A DNA stretch of 64,000 nucleotides from Labedella populi (lineage in GTDB: Bacteria > Actinomycetota > Actinomycetes > Actinomycetales > Microbacteriaceae). The notes beneath the pieces are model-generated. The model ran no database searches and was not told the origin of the DNA. It saw only the letters and a list, made by a program, of their open reading frames with translations. Positions 38,255 to 46,941 of the stretch are shown in pieces (within the stretch, counting starts at the first letter, position 1; the number at the start of each line of letters is the position of its first letter). Location of the stretch: assembly GCF_004078655.1 (NCBI RefSeq), contig NZ_RZNC01000001.1, positions 868,001 through 932,000 on the forward strand. The letters run 5' to 3'. Made by a program: the position numbers and the translations under genes.

Positions 38255-38598
38255 CGCCGCGCAGAGATCGCGGCAGCGTCACGGCGGAGTTCGCCGTGAC
38301 GCTGCCGGCCGTGCTCCTCGTCCTCGTCGTGTGCGTCGGCGCCGCATCCGTCTCCGTCCAGCGCATCGAGGTGGAGGGCGCCGCGGCCGCGGCCGCGCGG
38401 GTGCTCGCTCGCGGAGACAGGTCGGTCGCGCCGACCACCGTCGCCCGATTGGCGCGGAACGCCCGGCTGAGTTCGAAGCGCGACGGTGACTTCGTCTGCG
38501 CCACCGTCACCGCTCAGGCTCGCTTCGCGGTCGCTCACTCCATCGGTGTGGAGGTCGTCGGGCACTCCTGTTCGCTGTCGGGGGAGGACGCTCCATGA
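38251..38598 (+). CDS. TadE-like pseudopilin
   Basis: 115 residues. MTPRRDRGSVTAEFAVTLPAVLLVLVVC has the TadE N-terminal pattern (Gly, then TAEF before a long helix). The remainder is an extracytoplasmic domain with two cysteines (FVCATVT and GHSCSL). The start ATG overlaps the pilin stop (ATGA). Equivalent in position to Rv3655c. Confidence 0.8.
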   Translation: MTPRRDRGSVTAEFAVTLPAVLLVLVVCVGAASVSVQRIEVEGAAAAAARVLARGDRSVAPTTVARLARNARLSSKRDGDFVCATVTAQARFAVAHSIGVEVVGHSCSLSGEDAP

Positions 38599-38942
38599 GA
38601 CGCGGAAGAGGGAAAGAGAAGGGATCCGCTTCGGTCCTCGCCGTCGGGGTCGCGAGCGTCTCGCTCGTCTGTGTCGCTGCGGCGGGGGCCGTCGGCGAGG
38701 CGAGCGTCGGCCGTGCGAGCGTCGCCACCGCAGCGGATGCCGCCGCGCTCGCGGGTGCCGACACGCTCGCGGGGTTCGTCGTCGGCGACGCGTGTGAGAT
38801 CGCGGCTCGAGCGGCGCGCGTCAACGATGCACGGCTCGAGAGCTGCTCCGTGACCGGGTCTGAGGTCCGGGTGGTCGTCGGCGCGATGATCCTCGGCGTC
38901 GCTGTGACGTCACGGGCTCGCGCAGGACCGCCGCCCGGATGA
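38595..38942 (+). CDS. TadG/Rv3654c-like secreted or membrane protein
   Basis: 115 residues, start overlapping the previous stop (ATGA). An Arg/Lys-rich start with GSASVLAVGVASVSLVCVAAAG forms one N-terminal helix. ATAADAAALAGADTLAG is typical of the first part of TadG-like proteins, followed by a short domain with two cysteines (DACEIAAR, LESCSV). Last gene of the tad-like operon. Confidence 0.75.
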   Translation: MRRGRGKEKGSASVLAVGVASVSLVCVAAAGAVGEASVGRASVATAADAAALAGADTLAGFVVGDACEIAARAARVNDARLESCSVTGSEVRVVVGAMILGVAVTSRARAGPPPG

Positions 38943-39049
38943 GGGCGACGCTGTCGACACCCCGGCGATCAGGCGAGCGCTCAGAGCTGGGACATGCGGG
39001 GGCCGGCCCTCATCGCTCCTCGTGCGGGAGGCCTCCTCGTGCCGGAGGC

Positions 39050-39286
39050 TCAGTCGAAGGAGGTGGATCGGTACCGGTACGCGACGGCACTCGGCCGGTC
39101 CGAGCCCTCCGTGTCGAACTCCCGATCGGAAGTGCACGTGTATATATAGGTCTTCTTGCCGTCGGAGGGAATTCCGATGCTCGGTTTCGGTTCTCCTGAA
39201 TCGAGGAAGTCGACAGCGATCGTCTTCCCCTCGAGCGGACCGTCCGTGAGCTTCGCTGTGTAGCGAGCGGCGACTGTTGTACTCAT
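39050..39286 (-). CDS. small conserved hypothetical protein
   Basis: 78 residues from ATG 39286 (or 81 from ATG 39295). MSTTVAARYTAKLTDGPLEG, then GKKTYIYTCTSDREFDTEG and AYRYRSTSFD, look like a compact beta-sheet protein. I recognise no family. Its tandem Tyr/Thr pattern and acidic character resemble small cytosolic proteins seen beside topA in related genomes, but this is recollection rather than proof. It is divergent from topA. Confidence 0.65.
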   Translation of the reverse strand: MSTTVAARYTAKLTDGPLEGKTIAVDFLDSGEPKPSIGIPSDGKKTYIYTCTSDREFDTEGSDRPSAVAYRYRSTSFD

Positions 39287-39373
39287 GCGACCCATTGTCC
39301 TCAGCGACCCCCGGGGCGCAAGAGGGCGTTCGATGCGACCGGAACGATTAGGCACCTCCTCTGTTCGTGTGTG

Positions 39374-39379
39374 TATGGT
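39374..39379 (+). promoter_or_regulatory. -10 box of topA
   Basis: TATGGT lies 21 bases before GTG 39401, leaving a short leader that includes the ribosome site AAAGGA. Confidence 0.45.
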
Positions 39380-39400
39380 GTGCCTGAAGAAAGGACCCCT

Positions 39401-42199
39401 GTGGCCACCACCAAGAAGCTCGTGATCGTCGAGTCCCCGACGAAGATGAAGTCGATCGCGGGGTACCTCGGCGACGGCTACGAGGTGCTCTCGAGCGTCG
39501 GCCATATCCGGGACCTCGCCGAGCCGAAGAACCTCCCCGCCGAGCTCAAGAAGGGCTCCCTCGGCAAGTTCGCCGTCGACGTCGACAACGACTTCGAGCC
39601 GTACTACGTCGTCTCCGACGCGAAGAAGAAGACGGTGGCCGAGCTCAAGCGGGCACTGAAGGACGCCGACGAGCTCTACCTCGCGACTGATGAGGACCGC
39701 GAAGGCGAGGCCATCGCGTGGCACCTCCTCCAGGTCCTGAAGCCTAAGGTCCCCGTCCACCGCATGGTCTTCCACGAGATCACGAAGGACGCGATCCTCG
39801 CGGCGAAGGACAACACGCGCCAACTCGACGAGTCTCTCGTCGACGCGCAGGAGACCCGCCGCATCCTCGACCGGATCTACGGCTACGAGGTCTCGCCCGT
39901 GCTCTGGCGCAAGGTCGGACCGAGTCTCTCCGCCGGTCGTGTGCAGTCGGCGGCCACGCGACTCGTCGTCGACCGGGAGCGGGAACGTCTCGCCTTCGTC
40001 GCCGCGTCGTACTGGGATATCTCGACCACGGCGACGCCGGGTGAGGAGAGCGACGCCTTCGAGGCGCGCCTCGTCCGTCTGGACGGCACGCGCGTCGCGA
40101 CGGGACGCGACTTCGACGACTCGGGGACGCTCACCGCGAAGGTCACGACCCTCGATGAGGCCTCGGCGACGCTCCTCGCGAACGCCCTCGCCTCGGGTGC
40201 CGATGCGAAGGTCTCCCGGCTCGAGACGAAGCCGTACTCCCGTCGCCCGGCTGCGCCGTTCACGACGTCGACCCTGCAGCAGGAGGCGGCGAGGAAGCTG
40301 CGCTTCTCGGCGAAGCAGACGATGAGCGTCGCGCAGTCGCTCTACGAGAACGGCTACATCACCTACATGCGTACGGATTCGCCCTCCCTCTCCGGGCAGG
40401 CCATCACGGCTGCGCGGGAACAGGCCGTCGAGCTGTACGGCGCGGACTCCATTCCTGACAAGCCCCGTCTCTACACGGGCAAGTCGAAGGGAGCGCAGGA
40501 GGCGCACGAGGCCATCCGCCCGTCGGGCGAGCACTTCCGGTCGCCGGCATCGCTCTCGAACTCCTTGCGCGGCAACGACTTCCGCCTCTATGACCTCATC
40601 TGGAAGCGCACGGTCGCGAGCCAGATGGCCGACGCGAAGGGCCAGACGGCCACCGTCACGATCGAGGCCACGGTGCCCGAAGCCGCTCGCGGTGTGGCTT
40701 CGGTCGCCGAGTTCACCGCCGCCGGTACCGTCATCACGTTCCGCGGTTTCCTCGCGGCATACGAGGAGGGACGCGACGAGGAACGTGTCGCCGACCCGTC
40801 GAAGCGCGAGGCGAAGCTTCCCGAGCTCACCGAGGGTCAGGCCCTCACGCTCACCCAGGTCGACGCCAAGGGCCACGAGACGTCGCCGCCGCCCCGCTAC
40901 ACCGAGGCGAGCCTCGTCAAGGCGCTCGAAGAGCTCGGGATCGGCCGGCCGTCGACGTACGCGGCGATCCTCTCGACGATCATGGACCGCGGCTACGTGA
41001 GTCAGCGCGGCCAAGCGCTCGTGCCCAACTGGATCGCGTTCAGCGTCGTGCGCCTGCTCGAGGACCACTTCTCGGAGCTCGTGGAGTACGACTTCACGGC
41101 GTCGATGGAGGAGGACCTCGACGAGATCGCGGCCGGTCGCCGCGACCGTCTCGACTGGCTCACGTCGTTCTACTTCGGCAAGGACGCGCACCGCGGCCTC
41201 CGTCAGGTCATCGACAACCTCGGTGAGATCGACGCGCGGGAGATCAACTCCGTGCACCTGACCGACGACATCACCCTCCGGATCGGCCGGTACGGCCCGT
41301 ACCTCGAGGTCGCGGACCCCGACGGAACGCCCGACCCGGAGACGGGCGTCGTCCCGCCGCGCCGTGTCAACGTGCCCGAGGACCTCGCGCCGGACGAGCT
41401 GACCGCCGACAAGGCGCGCGAGCTCGTCGACGCCCCGATCGTGGGCGACCGCGTCGTCGGCGTCGACCCCGAGAGCGGCAAGCAGATCGTCGTGAAGACG
41501 GGACGCTTCGGCCCGTACGTCACCGAGGTCGAGCCGGAGCCCGACGCGGAGGCGACACCCCTCGCCGACGAGAAGACGGGCGAGATCATCGAGCCAGCCC
41601 CCGCCGAGGCTCCGGCGAAGGCGAAGACCACGAAGGCCAAGACCACCAAGGCGAAGGCGGCGTCGAAGGCGGCCGCCCCGAAGCCGCGGACGGCATCGCT
41701 GTTCCGGTCGATGTCGCCGGAGGAGATCGATCTCGAGACCGCTCTGAAGCTGCTCTCTCTGCCCCGCGTCGTGGGTGCCGACCCGGAGACCGGTGCGGAG
41801 ATCACCGCGCAGAACGGTCGTTACGGCCCCTATCTGAAGAAGGGGACCGATTCGCGTTCGCTCGAGTCCGAGGATCTCATCTTCGACATCGAGCTTCCGG
41901 CCGCGCTCGAGATCTTCGCGCAGCCGAAGTACGGCGCGAGGCGAGCGAGTTCGGCGCTCAAGGAGTTCGAGGCCGACCCCGTGAGTGGCAAGGCCATCCG
42001 CATCCGCGACGGTCGTTTCGGACCCTACGTGACCGACGGCGAGACCAACGTCACGATCCCGAAGGCCGAGAACCCCGAAGAGATCACCTTCGAGCAGGCC
42101 GTCCAGATGCTCGCGGACAAGCGAGCGAAGGGGCCGGCCAAGAAGCCCACGCGGGCGGCTGCCAAGAAGCCGGCGCGCAAGGCGCCGGCCAAGAAGTGA
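39401..42199 (+). CDS. topA: DNA topoisomerase I
   Basis: Type IA topoisomerase that relaxes negative supercoils. 932 residues from GTG 39401 (AAAGGA seven bases upstream). The Toprim domain has VIVESPTKM and TDEDREGEAIAW (95-108). The active-site tyrosine is Y322 (GYITYMRTDSP). As in other actinobacteria, zinc fingers are absent. The C-terminus carries repeated RxGRYGPY-type domains (GRYGPYLEV, GRFGPYVTEV, GRYGPYLKKG, GRFGPYVTDG), a Lys/Ala linker near 740-770 and a basic Lys-rich tail that binds DNA. The stop overlaps tmk (GTGA). Confidence 0.97.
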   Translation: MATTKKLVIVESPTKMKSIAGYLGDGYEVLSSVGHIRDLAEPKNLPAELKKGSLGKFAVDVDNDFEPYYVVSDAKKKTVAELKRALKDADELYLATDEDREGEAIAWHLLQVLKPKVPVHRMVFHEITKDAILAAKDNTRQLDESLVDAQETRRILDRIYGYEVSPVLWRKVGPSLSAGRVQSAATRLVVDRERERLAFVAASYWDISTTATPGEESDAFEARLVRLDGTRVATGRDFDDSGTLTAKVTTLDEASATLLANALASGADAKVSRLETKPYSRRPAAPFTTSTLQQEAARKLRFSAKQTMSVAQSLYENGYITYMRTDSPSLSGQAITAAREQAVELYGADSIPDKPRLYTGKSKGAQEAHEAIRPSGEHFRSPASLSNSLRGNDFRLYDLIWKRTVASQMADAKGQTATVTIEATVPEAARGVASVAEFTAAGTVITFRGFLAAYEEGRDEERVADPSKREAKLPELTEGQALTLTQVDAKGHETSPPPRYTEASLVKALEELGIGRPSTYAAILSTIMDRGYVSQRGQALVPNWIAFSVVRLLEDHFSELVEYDFTASMEEDLDEIAAGRRDRLDWLTSFYFGKDAHRGLRQVIDNLGEIDAREINSVHLTDDITLRIGRYGPYLEVADPDGTPDPETGVVPPRRVNVPEDLAPDELTADKARELVDAPIVGDRVVGVDPESGKQIVVKTGRFGPYVTEVEPEPDAEATPLADEKTGEIIEPAPAEAPAKAKTTKAKTTKAKAASKAAAPKPRTASLFRSMSPEEIDLETALKLLSLPRVVGADPETGAEITAQNGRYGPYLKKGTDSRSLESEDLIFDIELPAALEIFAQPKYGARRASSALKEFEADPVSGKAIRIRDGRFGPYVTDGETNVTIPKAENPEEITFEQAVQMLADKRAKGPAKKPTRAAAKKPARKAPAKK

Positions 42200-42837
42200 T
42201 CGAGGCGTCGTCGCCTTCCGGCTTGTGGATCACGCTGGAGGGAGGCGACGGCTCCGGCAAATCGACGCAGGCCGCCCTCCTCGAGCGCTGGCTCGTCGAC
42301 GAGGGGCGCACGGTGTTGCGAACACGCGAGCCGGGTGGATCGGACGTCGGCGTCGCGATCCGGGAGATCGTGCTGCACCACCGCGGAGACATCGATCCGC
42401 GCGCTGAGGCGCTGCTCTACGCCGCCGACCGCGCACACCACGTGGCCACCGTCGTGAGACCGGCGCTCGAGCGCGGCGAGGTCGTCGTGCAGGATCGCTA
42501 TCTCGACTCCTCGGTCGCATACCAGGGCGCCGGCCGAGTGCTCGACCCCACGGAGATCCGCGAGCTGTCACTGTGGGCGACGGGATCGGCACTGCCGGAC
42601 CTCACTGTGCTGCTCGACATCGACGAGGGAGCGGCCCGCCGGCGGCTCGACACCTCCCGAACCCGCTACGACCGGCTGGAGGCCGAGAAGGCCGAGTTCC
42701 ACGCCCGAGTGCGGTCGGCCTTCCTCGACCTCGCGGCTGCCGAACCGGAGCGCTTCCTCGTGGTCGACGCCGCACAGCAGATCGACGTGATCGCCGAGAC
42801 CATTCGCGCTCGCGTGACGACCGCGCTCGGCTCGTGA
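42196..42837 (+). CDS. tmk: thymidylate kinase
   Basis: Phosphorylates dTMP to dTDP. 213 residues from GTG 42196, overlapping the topA stop by four bases. P-loop GGDGSGKST is at 16-24, the DRY-like motif is VVQDRYLDSSVAYQG, and the lid region RLDTSRTRYDRLEAE follows. Together with tdk at 27415 it completes salvage of thymidine to dTDP. Confidence 0.95.
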   Translation: MIEASSPSGLWITLEGGDGSGKSTQAALLERWLVDEGRTVLRTREPGGSDVGVAIREIVLHHRGDIDPRAEALLYAADRAHHVATVVRPALERGEVVVQDRYLDSSVAYQGAGRVLDPTEIRELSLWATGSALPDLTVLLDIDEGAARRRLDTSRTRYDRLEAEKAEFHARVRSAFLDLAAAEPERFLVVDAAQQIDVIAETIRARVTTALGS

Positions 42838-42892
42838 CGCCTCGCGGACCGATTGTGACTCTCACCGGTCCGCCGAGGTCAGGGGTCCCGGC

Positions 42893-42898
42893 TACGCT
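42893..42898 (+). promoter_or_regulatory. -10 box, leaderless promoter of holB
   Basis: TACGCT ends six bases before GTG 42905, so holB can be expressed apart from topA-tmk. Confidence 0.5.
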
Positions 42899-42904
42899 GG
42901 TCGG

Positions 42905-44155
42905 GTGACGGTGTGGACGGAGATCACGGGCCAGGGCGAAGCGGTCGCCGAGCTCGCGCGGGCCGCGTCGATCGACCCCCGCGACGGTGTTGTGCCCACC
43001 GCGTCGGGAGTGTCCGGACCGGAACCCGGCGGGCTCTTCGACGGCCTCGCCGAGGCACCGTCCGGCTCCGGCGATCCGGAGGCCCGCTCGAGCAACGCGA
43101 GCGCCATGACCCACGCGTGGCTCATCACCGGTCCTCCGGGCTCGGGGCGCTCCAATCTCGCCTACGCCTTCGCGGCCGCCCTCATGAGCCCGGACGGCCG
43201 TGGTGACGAGAACACCCTGCGGCAGGTGAACGCGCGAACCCATCCCGACCTCGGCGTGCTCGCGACCGAGAACGTCAGCTTCAAGATCGAGGACGTGCGC
43301 CGATTCGCGACGACGTCGTACTACTCGCCCTCCGTCGCGCGCTACCGCGTCATGGTCGTCGAGGACGCCGACCGGATGACGGAGCGCACCTCGAACGTGT
43401 TGCTCAAGGCGCTCGAGGAGCCCCCCGAGCGCACCGTCTGGATCCTGTGCGCGCCGAGCGACGCCGACATGCTCCCGACGATCCGCTCGCGTGTCCGCAC
43501 GGTACGACTGCGCATCCCCGACGTCTCGGAGGTCGCCGAACTCATCGCGCGGCGTGACGGCGTCGATGCGGCGACGGCCGAGCAGGCGGCGCGACTGGCC
43601 CAGAGCCACATCGGCATGGCCCATCGGCTCGCCACCGATCCGGAAGCGCGCCGCCGCCGCGACGACACCGTGCGCACGGCCCTCGGCATCCGGTCCGTGG
43701 GAGGAGCCGTGCTCGCCGCCGCCCGCATGATCGAGGTGGCGACGGCCGACGCGAAGGCGTTCACGGAGTCGCGCGACGCCGAAGAGCGTGAGAGCGCGCT
43801 GCGCTCGCTCGGGGTGGAGCCCGGGGCGGCCGTTCCCGCACAGTTGCGTGCGCAGCTGAGGTCGCTCGAAGACGACCAGAAGCGGCGCGCCACGCGCTCG
43901 CTCCGTGATGGCATCGACCGCATCCTCGTCGACCTGCTCTCGGTCTTCCGCGACATCGTCATGGTGCAGCTGGGTCGACCCGAGGCGGTCATCAATCGCG
44001 AGTTCGGGGACGAGATCGGGCGAGCGGCCGCCGCGACGAGCCCGGCTCGCACACTCGAGACGATGGACGAGATCACCGTCGCCCGCAGACGGATCGAAGG
44101 GAACGTCGCTCCAGCACTCGCCCTCGAGGCGATGCTCGTGTCGGCGGTCCGGTGA
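42905..44155 (+). CDS. holB: DNA polymerase III subunit delta'
   Basis: Non-catalytic AAA+ subunit of the clamp loader that works with DnaX and HolA. 416 residues. The P-loop reads GPPGSGRSN (76-84), with Arg in place of the catalytic Lys, as expected for a subunit that does not hydrolyse ATP. ATENVSFKIEDVRRFATTSYYSP, VMVVEDADRMTERTSNVLLKALEEPPERTVWIL-type residues and PTIRSRVRTVRL mark the rest of the module. An insertion at 28-66 before the P-loop is low-complexity. The stop overlaps a GTG of the next gene. Confidence 0.93.
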   Translation: MTVWTEITGQGEAVAELARAASIDPRDGVVPTASGVSGPEPGGLFDGLAEAPSGSGDPEARSSNASAMTHAWLITGPPGSGRSNLAYAFAAALMSPDGRGDENTLRQVNARTHPDLGVLATENVSFKIEDVRRFATTSYYSPSVARYRVMVVEDADRMTERTSNVLLKALEEPPERTVWILCAPSDADMLPTIRSRVRTVRLRIPDVSEVAELIARRDGVDAATAEQAARLAQSHIGMAHRLATDPEARRRRDDTVRTALGIRSVGGAVLAAARMIEVATADAKAFTESRDAEERESALRSLGVEPGAAVPAQLRAQLRSLEDDQKRRATRSLRDGIDRILVDLLSVFRDIVMVQLGRPEAVINREFGDEIGRAAAATSPARTLETMDEITVARRRIEGNVAPALALEAMLVSAVR

Positions 44156-44163
44156 GGGAGAAC

Positions 44164-45723
44164 ATGACACGCATACGTCGGCGCACGCTGCTCACGATCG
44201 GGGCGCTGGCCACGGCGGTCGCCCTGACACTCACCGGGTGCGTCACGGCCTTCTTCCCGGACGGCGGCGGCTCGGGCGGCGCCTCGACGCCCGCTCCGGT
44301 GACGGACGACCTCGCCGGCGACCTCGTGCCCTTCTACGAGCAGCAGCTCGCGTGGGAGTCATGCGAGGGCGAGGGCTTCGAGTGCGCGACCGTCGCGGCG
44401 CCGATGGACTGGGAGAATCCGGCCGACGGCGACATCGAGCTCTCGATCGTCCGCCAGCGCGCGACGGGCGGCGACCCCATCGGGTCACTGCTCCTCAATC
44501 CGGGCGGACCCGGCGCGTCGGGGGTCGACCTCGTCGCAGACAGCGTCGATTTCGCGGCCGGTGAGCCGTTGCAGCGCGACTTCGACATCGTCGGCTTCGA
44601 CCCGCGCGGTGTCGAGCGTTCGACACCGGTGCGCTGCCTCGACGCCGAAGACATGGACGCGTACCTCTACGATCTGCCGACGGCCGAGAAGGGCAGCGAC
44701 GCCTGGATCGCGGAGATCACCGACAGCAGCGCCCGTTTCGGCGCGGCATGCGCGGCGAAGACGGGCGAGTCGCTCGAATTCGTGACGACCGTCAACGCCG
44801 CTCGCGACCTCGATCTCCTGCGTGCCGTGCTCGGTGACGACGAGCTCTACTACCTCGGCTACTCGTACGGCACCTTCCTCGGGGCCACCTACGCGGAACT
44901 CTACCCCGAGCGCGCCGGCAGACTCGTCCTCGACGGTGCGATCGACCCGTCCGCCTCGATCACCGATGTCAACGTCGCGCAGTCGAAGGGATTCGAGAGC
45001 GCTCTCGCCGCCTACCTCGAGGACTGCCTCGACGGAACGGACTGCCCCTTCAGCGGCACGGTCGACGAGGCGAAGCAGGACATCACCGCATTGCTGTCGT
45101 CCGTCGAGCAGTCGCCCCTTCCGGCGAGCGACGGTCGGCAACTCGGCACGTCGACCCTCGTCACGGCGATCATCTACCCGCTCTACTCCGCCGCCAGCTG
45201 GCCGTACCTCTCGCAGATGTTCGAGCAAGTCATGTCCGGCGACCCGACCTACGCCTTCTACTTCGCCGATCAGTACAACGGGCGTGACGAGGACGGCGAG
45301 TACCTCAACAACCAGACCGAGGCGTTCTCGGCCTACAACTGCCGCGACTACACGTTCGACCCCGACGTCGAGACGATGCGGGCGAATGCCGAGGAACTCG
45401 CTGCTGTGGCGCCGGTGATCGGACCGTACATGGGCTACGGCGACATCGGGTGCTCCGCCTGGCCGTATCCCGAACAGGCCGACCGTGACGAGATCCACGC
45501 GGAAGGGGCCGCTCCGATCATGGTCGTCGGGACGACGAACGATCCCGCAACGCCCTACCAGTGGGCCGAAGCGCTCGCGGAGCAGCTCGAGAGCGGCTTC
45601 CTCGTGACCTACGAGGGTGAAGGACACACCGCCTACAACAAGGGCTCGGACTGCGTGAACGCGGCCGTCGAGGCCTTCCTCGTCGACGGCACGGTGCCGC
45701 AGGAGGGGCTCACGTGCGACTGA
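44164..45723 (+). CDS. lipoprotein alpha/beta hydrolase, tripeptidyl-aminopeptidase type
   Basis: 519 residues from ATG 44164, chosen over GTG 44152 because AGGGAG lies five bases before the ATG. The signal peptide ends in lipobox LTGC (Cys26). The alpha/beta hydrolase core has the HG-like LLLNPGGPGASG oxyanion segment, nucleophile Ser234 (GYSYGTFLG), Asp460 (GTTNDPATP) and His488 (GEGHTAY). The C-terminal TAP-like domain is typical of secreted actinobacterial tripeptidyl aminopeptidases and the SlpD/SlpE proteins of Streptomyces. It probably clips N-terminal peptides outside the cell. Confidence 0.9.
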   Translation: MTRIRRRTLLTIGALATAVALTLTGCVTAFFPDGGGSGGASTPAPVTDDLAGDLVPFYEQQLAWESCEGEGFECATVAAPMDWENPADGDIELSIVRQRATGGDPIGSLLLNPGGPGASGVDLVADSVDFAAGEPLQRDFDIVGFDPRGVERSTPVRCLDAEDMDAYLYDLPTAEKGSDAWIAEITDSSARFGAACAAKTGESLEFVTTVNAARDLDLLRAVLGDDELYYLGYSYGTFLGATYAELYPERAGRLVLDGAIDPSASITDVNVAQSKGFESALAAYLEDCLDGTDCPFSGTVDEAKQDITALLSSVEQSPLPASDGRQLGTSTLVTAIIYPLYSAASWPYLSQMFEQVMSGDPTYAFYFADQYNGRDEDGEYLNNQTEAFSAYNCRDYTFDPDVETMRANAEELAAVAPVIGPYMGYGDIGCSAWPYPEQADRDEIHAEGAAPIMVVGTTNDPATPYQWAEALAEQLESGFLVTYEGEGHTAYNKGSDCVNAAVEAFLVDGTVPQEGLTCD

Positions 45724-45782
45724 GCTCCGGCCGCCACTCGCCCGGGACGCAGCTCCGTTTTCACGTTCGCCGTTCGACCCGC

Positions 45783-45788
45783 TAAGAT
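45783..45788 (+). promoter_or_regulatory. -10 box of tRNA-Thr
   Basis: TAAGAT, with a weak -35-like TTCACG about 18 bases upstream. It lies 50 bases before the tRNA. Confidence 0.5.
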
Positions 45789-45838
45789 CATTCACTGTGC
45801 GTTACAGCAGTCCGGTGACGGGTCGGCTCGGCGCACGT

Positions 45839-45911
45839 GCCGCCTTAGCTCAGTTGGTAGAGCGATTCACTCGTAATGAATAGGTCGTCAGTTCGATTCT
45901 GACAGGTGGCT
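45839..45911 (+). tRNA. tRNA-Thr (anticodon CGT)
   Basis: Acceptor GCCGCCT/AGGTGGC (one G-T pair), D arm AGCTCAGTTGGTAGAGC, anticodon loop CTCGTAA with CGT, T arm GTCAGTTCGATTCTGAC. Discriminator T; CCA not encoded. Confidence 0.95.
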
Positions 45912-46010
45912 CCGTGTTGATGAGGGTCAACCGCCCGCGCCGGGTCGGCTCCGCCTGATCCCTCGGCTTCGGTTGGGGGATTCGTTCGTCGTGCGGTCCC
46001 TCGTGCGGTG

Positions 46011-46016
46011 TACCGT
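46011..46016 (+). promoter_or_regulatory. -10 box, leaderless promoter of the AraC-type regulator
   Basis: TACCGT ends six bases before ATG 46023. Confidence 0.45.
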
Positions 46017-46022
46017 CGAGGC

Positions 46023-46514
46023 ATGTCGCCCGACCGGCTCCGGATGCTGCGTGATCTGCGACGCGCTCGCGACCTGATCGACCGCGAGTACGCGCAGCCC
46101 CTCGACGTCCCCACGATGGCGCGGCACGCGCTCATGTCGCCGGCGCACTTCTCCCGTCAGTTCCGTGCGGCCTACGGTGAGAGCCCCTACGAGTACCTCA
46201 TGATGAGGCGCATCGAGCGCGCGATGCTGCTCCTGCGAAACGGCGTCTCGGTCACCGACGCCTGCACGGCCGTCGGCTGTACCTCGCTCGGCTCGTTCAG
46301 CTCCCGATTCGCCGAAGTGACGGGCGATTCGCCGAGCGCCTACGGGCGGCGACGGCACGACGCCGTCGAGGCGATGCCGTCCCGATACGCGCACGCCGTC
46401 ACCCGCCCGCGCCGGTCGCCGCGCGGCGCCGTAGACGGTGCCGACCACGACGAGGCGCGCACCCCGATGAGCAGGATCCGAGAAGCGGACGAGCGCGTCC
46501 CCGCTCTACGGTAA
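46023..46514 (+). CDS. short AraC-family transcriptional regulator
   Basis: 163 residues from ATG 46023; an in-frame GTG at 46008 would overlap the -10 box. It consists almost entirely of the double-HTH DNA-binding domain (residues ~12-112: ARDLIDREYAQPLDVPTMARHALMSPAHFSRQF, then SVTDACTAVGCTSLGSFSSRFAEVTGDSPSAY). A basic tail follows without a sensor domain. The next gene encodes a VOC protein, a frequent actinobacterial pairing. The tail of this gene contains the VOC promoter. Confidence 0.9.
   Translation: MSPDRLRMLRDLRRARDLIDREYAQPLDVPTMARHALMSPAHFSRQFRAAYGESPYEYLMMRRIERAMLLLRNGVSVTDACTAVGCTSLGSFSSRFAEVTGDSPSAYGRRRHDAVEAMPSRYAHAVTRPRRSPRGAVDGADHDEARTPMSRIREADERVPALR
46507..46512 (+). promoter_or_regulatory. 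-10 box of the VOC gene, inside the AraC stop region
   Basis: TACGGT overlaps the last codons and the TAA stop of the AraC-type gene. It ends six bases before ATG 46519. Confidence 0.45.
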
Positions 46515-46518
46515 ACCC

Positions 46519-46920
46519 ATGATCTCTCTCCAGTACTGCGCCATCACCGTCGAGGAGATCGACTCCTCGATCGCCTTCTACCGCGACGCCCTCGGCTACG
46601 AGGTGCGGAACGACGTGTCCTCCGGCGAGTTCCGCTGGGTGACCCTCGGATCCGGCTCCGAGCCGACCGCCGCCGAACTCGTCCTCTCTCAGCCGCACGC
46701 GGGCCAGTCTCCCGAGGACGGCGACACGCTGCAGGAACTGCTCGTGAAGGGAGTGCTCGGCTTCTTCGTGTTCCGCACCGACGACGTCGACGCCGCCTTC
46801 GAGCGCGCGCGGGCCGCGCGCGCCGACGTCCTGCAGGAGCCGATCGACCAGCCGTGGGGACCGCGTGACTGGGCCGTTCGCGACCCGTCCGGGAACATCA
46901 TCCGCGTGGCGCAGGCCTGA
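46519..46920 (+). CDS. VOC-family (glyoxalase/bleomycin-resistance fold) protein
   Basis: 133 residues from ATG 46519. Two beta-alpha-beta-beta-beta modules: ISLQYCAITVEEIDSSIAFYRDALGYEV, and LGFFVFRTDDVDAAFERARAARADV ending DPSGNIIRVAQ. These give the usual metal-site positions (first strand and C-terminal Glu/Gln region), although the first-strand His is replaced by Tyr-Cys-Ala. Substrate unknown. Likely controlled together with, or by, the AraC-type protein just upstream. Confidence 0.88.
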   Translation: MISLQYCAITVEEIDSSIAFYRDALGYEVRNDVSSGEFRWVTLGSGSEPTAAELVLSQPHAGQSPEDGDTLQELLVKGVLGFFVFRTDDVDAAFERARAARADVLQEPIDQPWGPRDWAVRDPSGNIIRVAQA

Positions 46921-46941
46921 CCTGCGCCTCGCGCGCCGACG

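Noticed and set aside
39287-41257. Long minus-strand extension of the small protein gene through topA
   Set aside because: The sequence before ATG 39286 is antisense to topA and has no protein-like character; only the last 78 residues look real.
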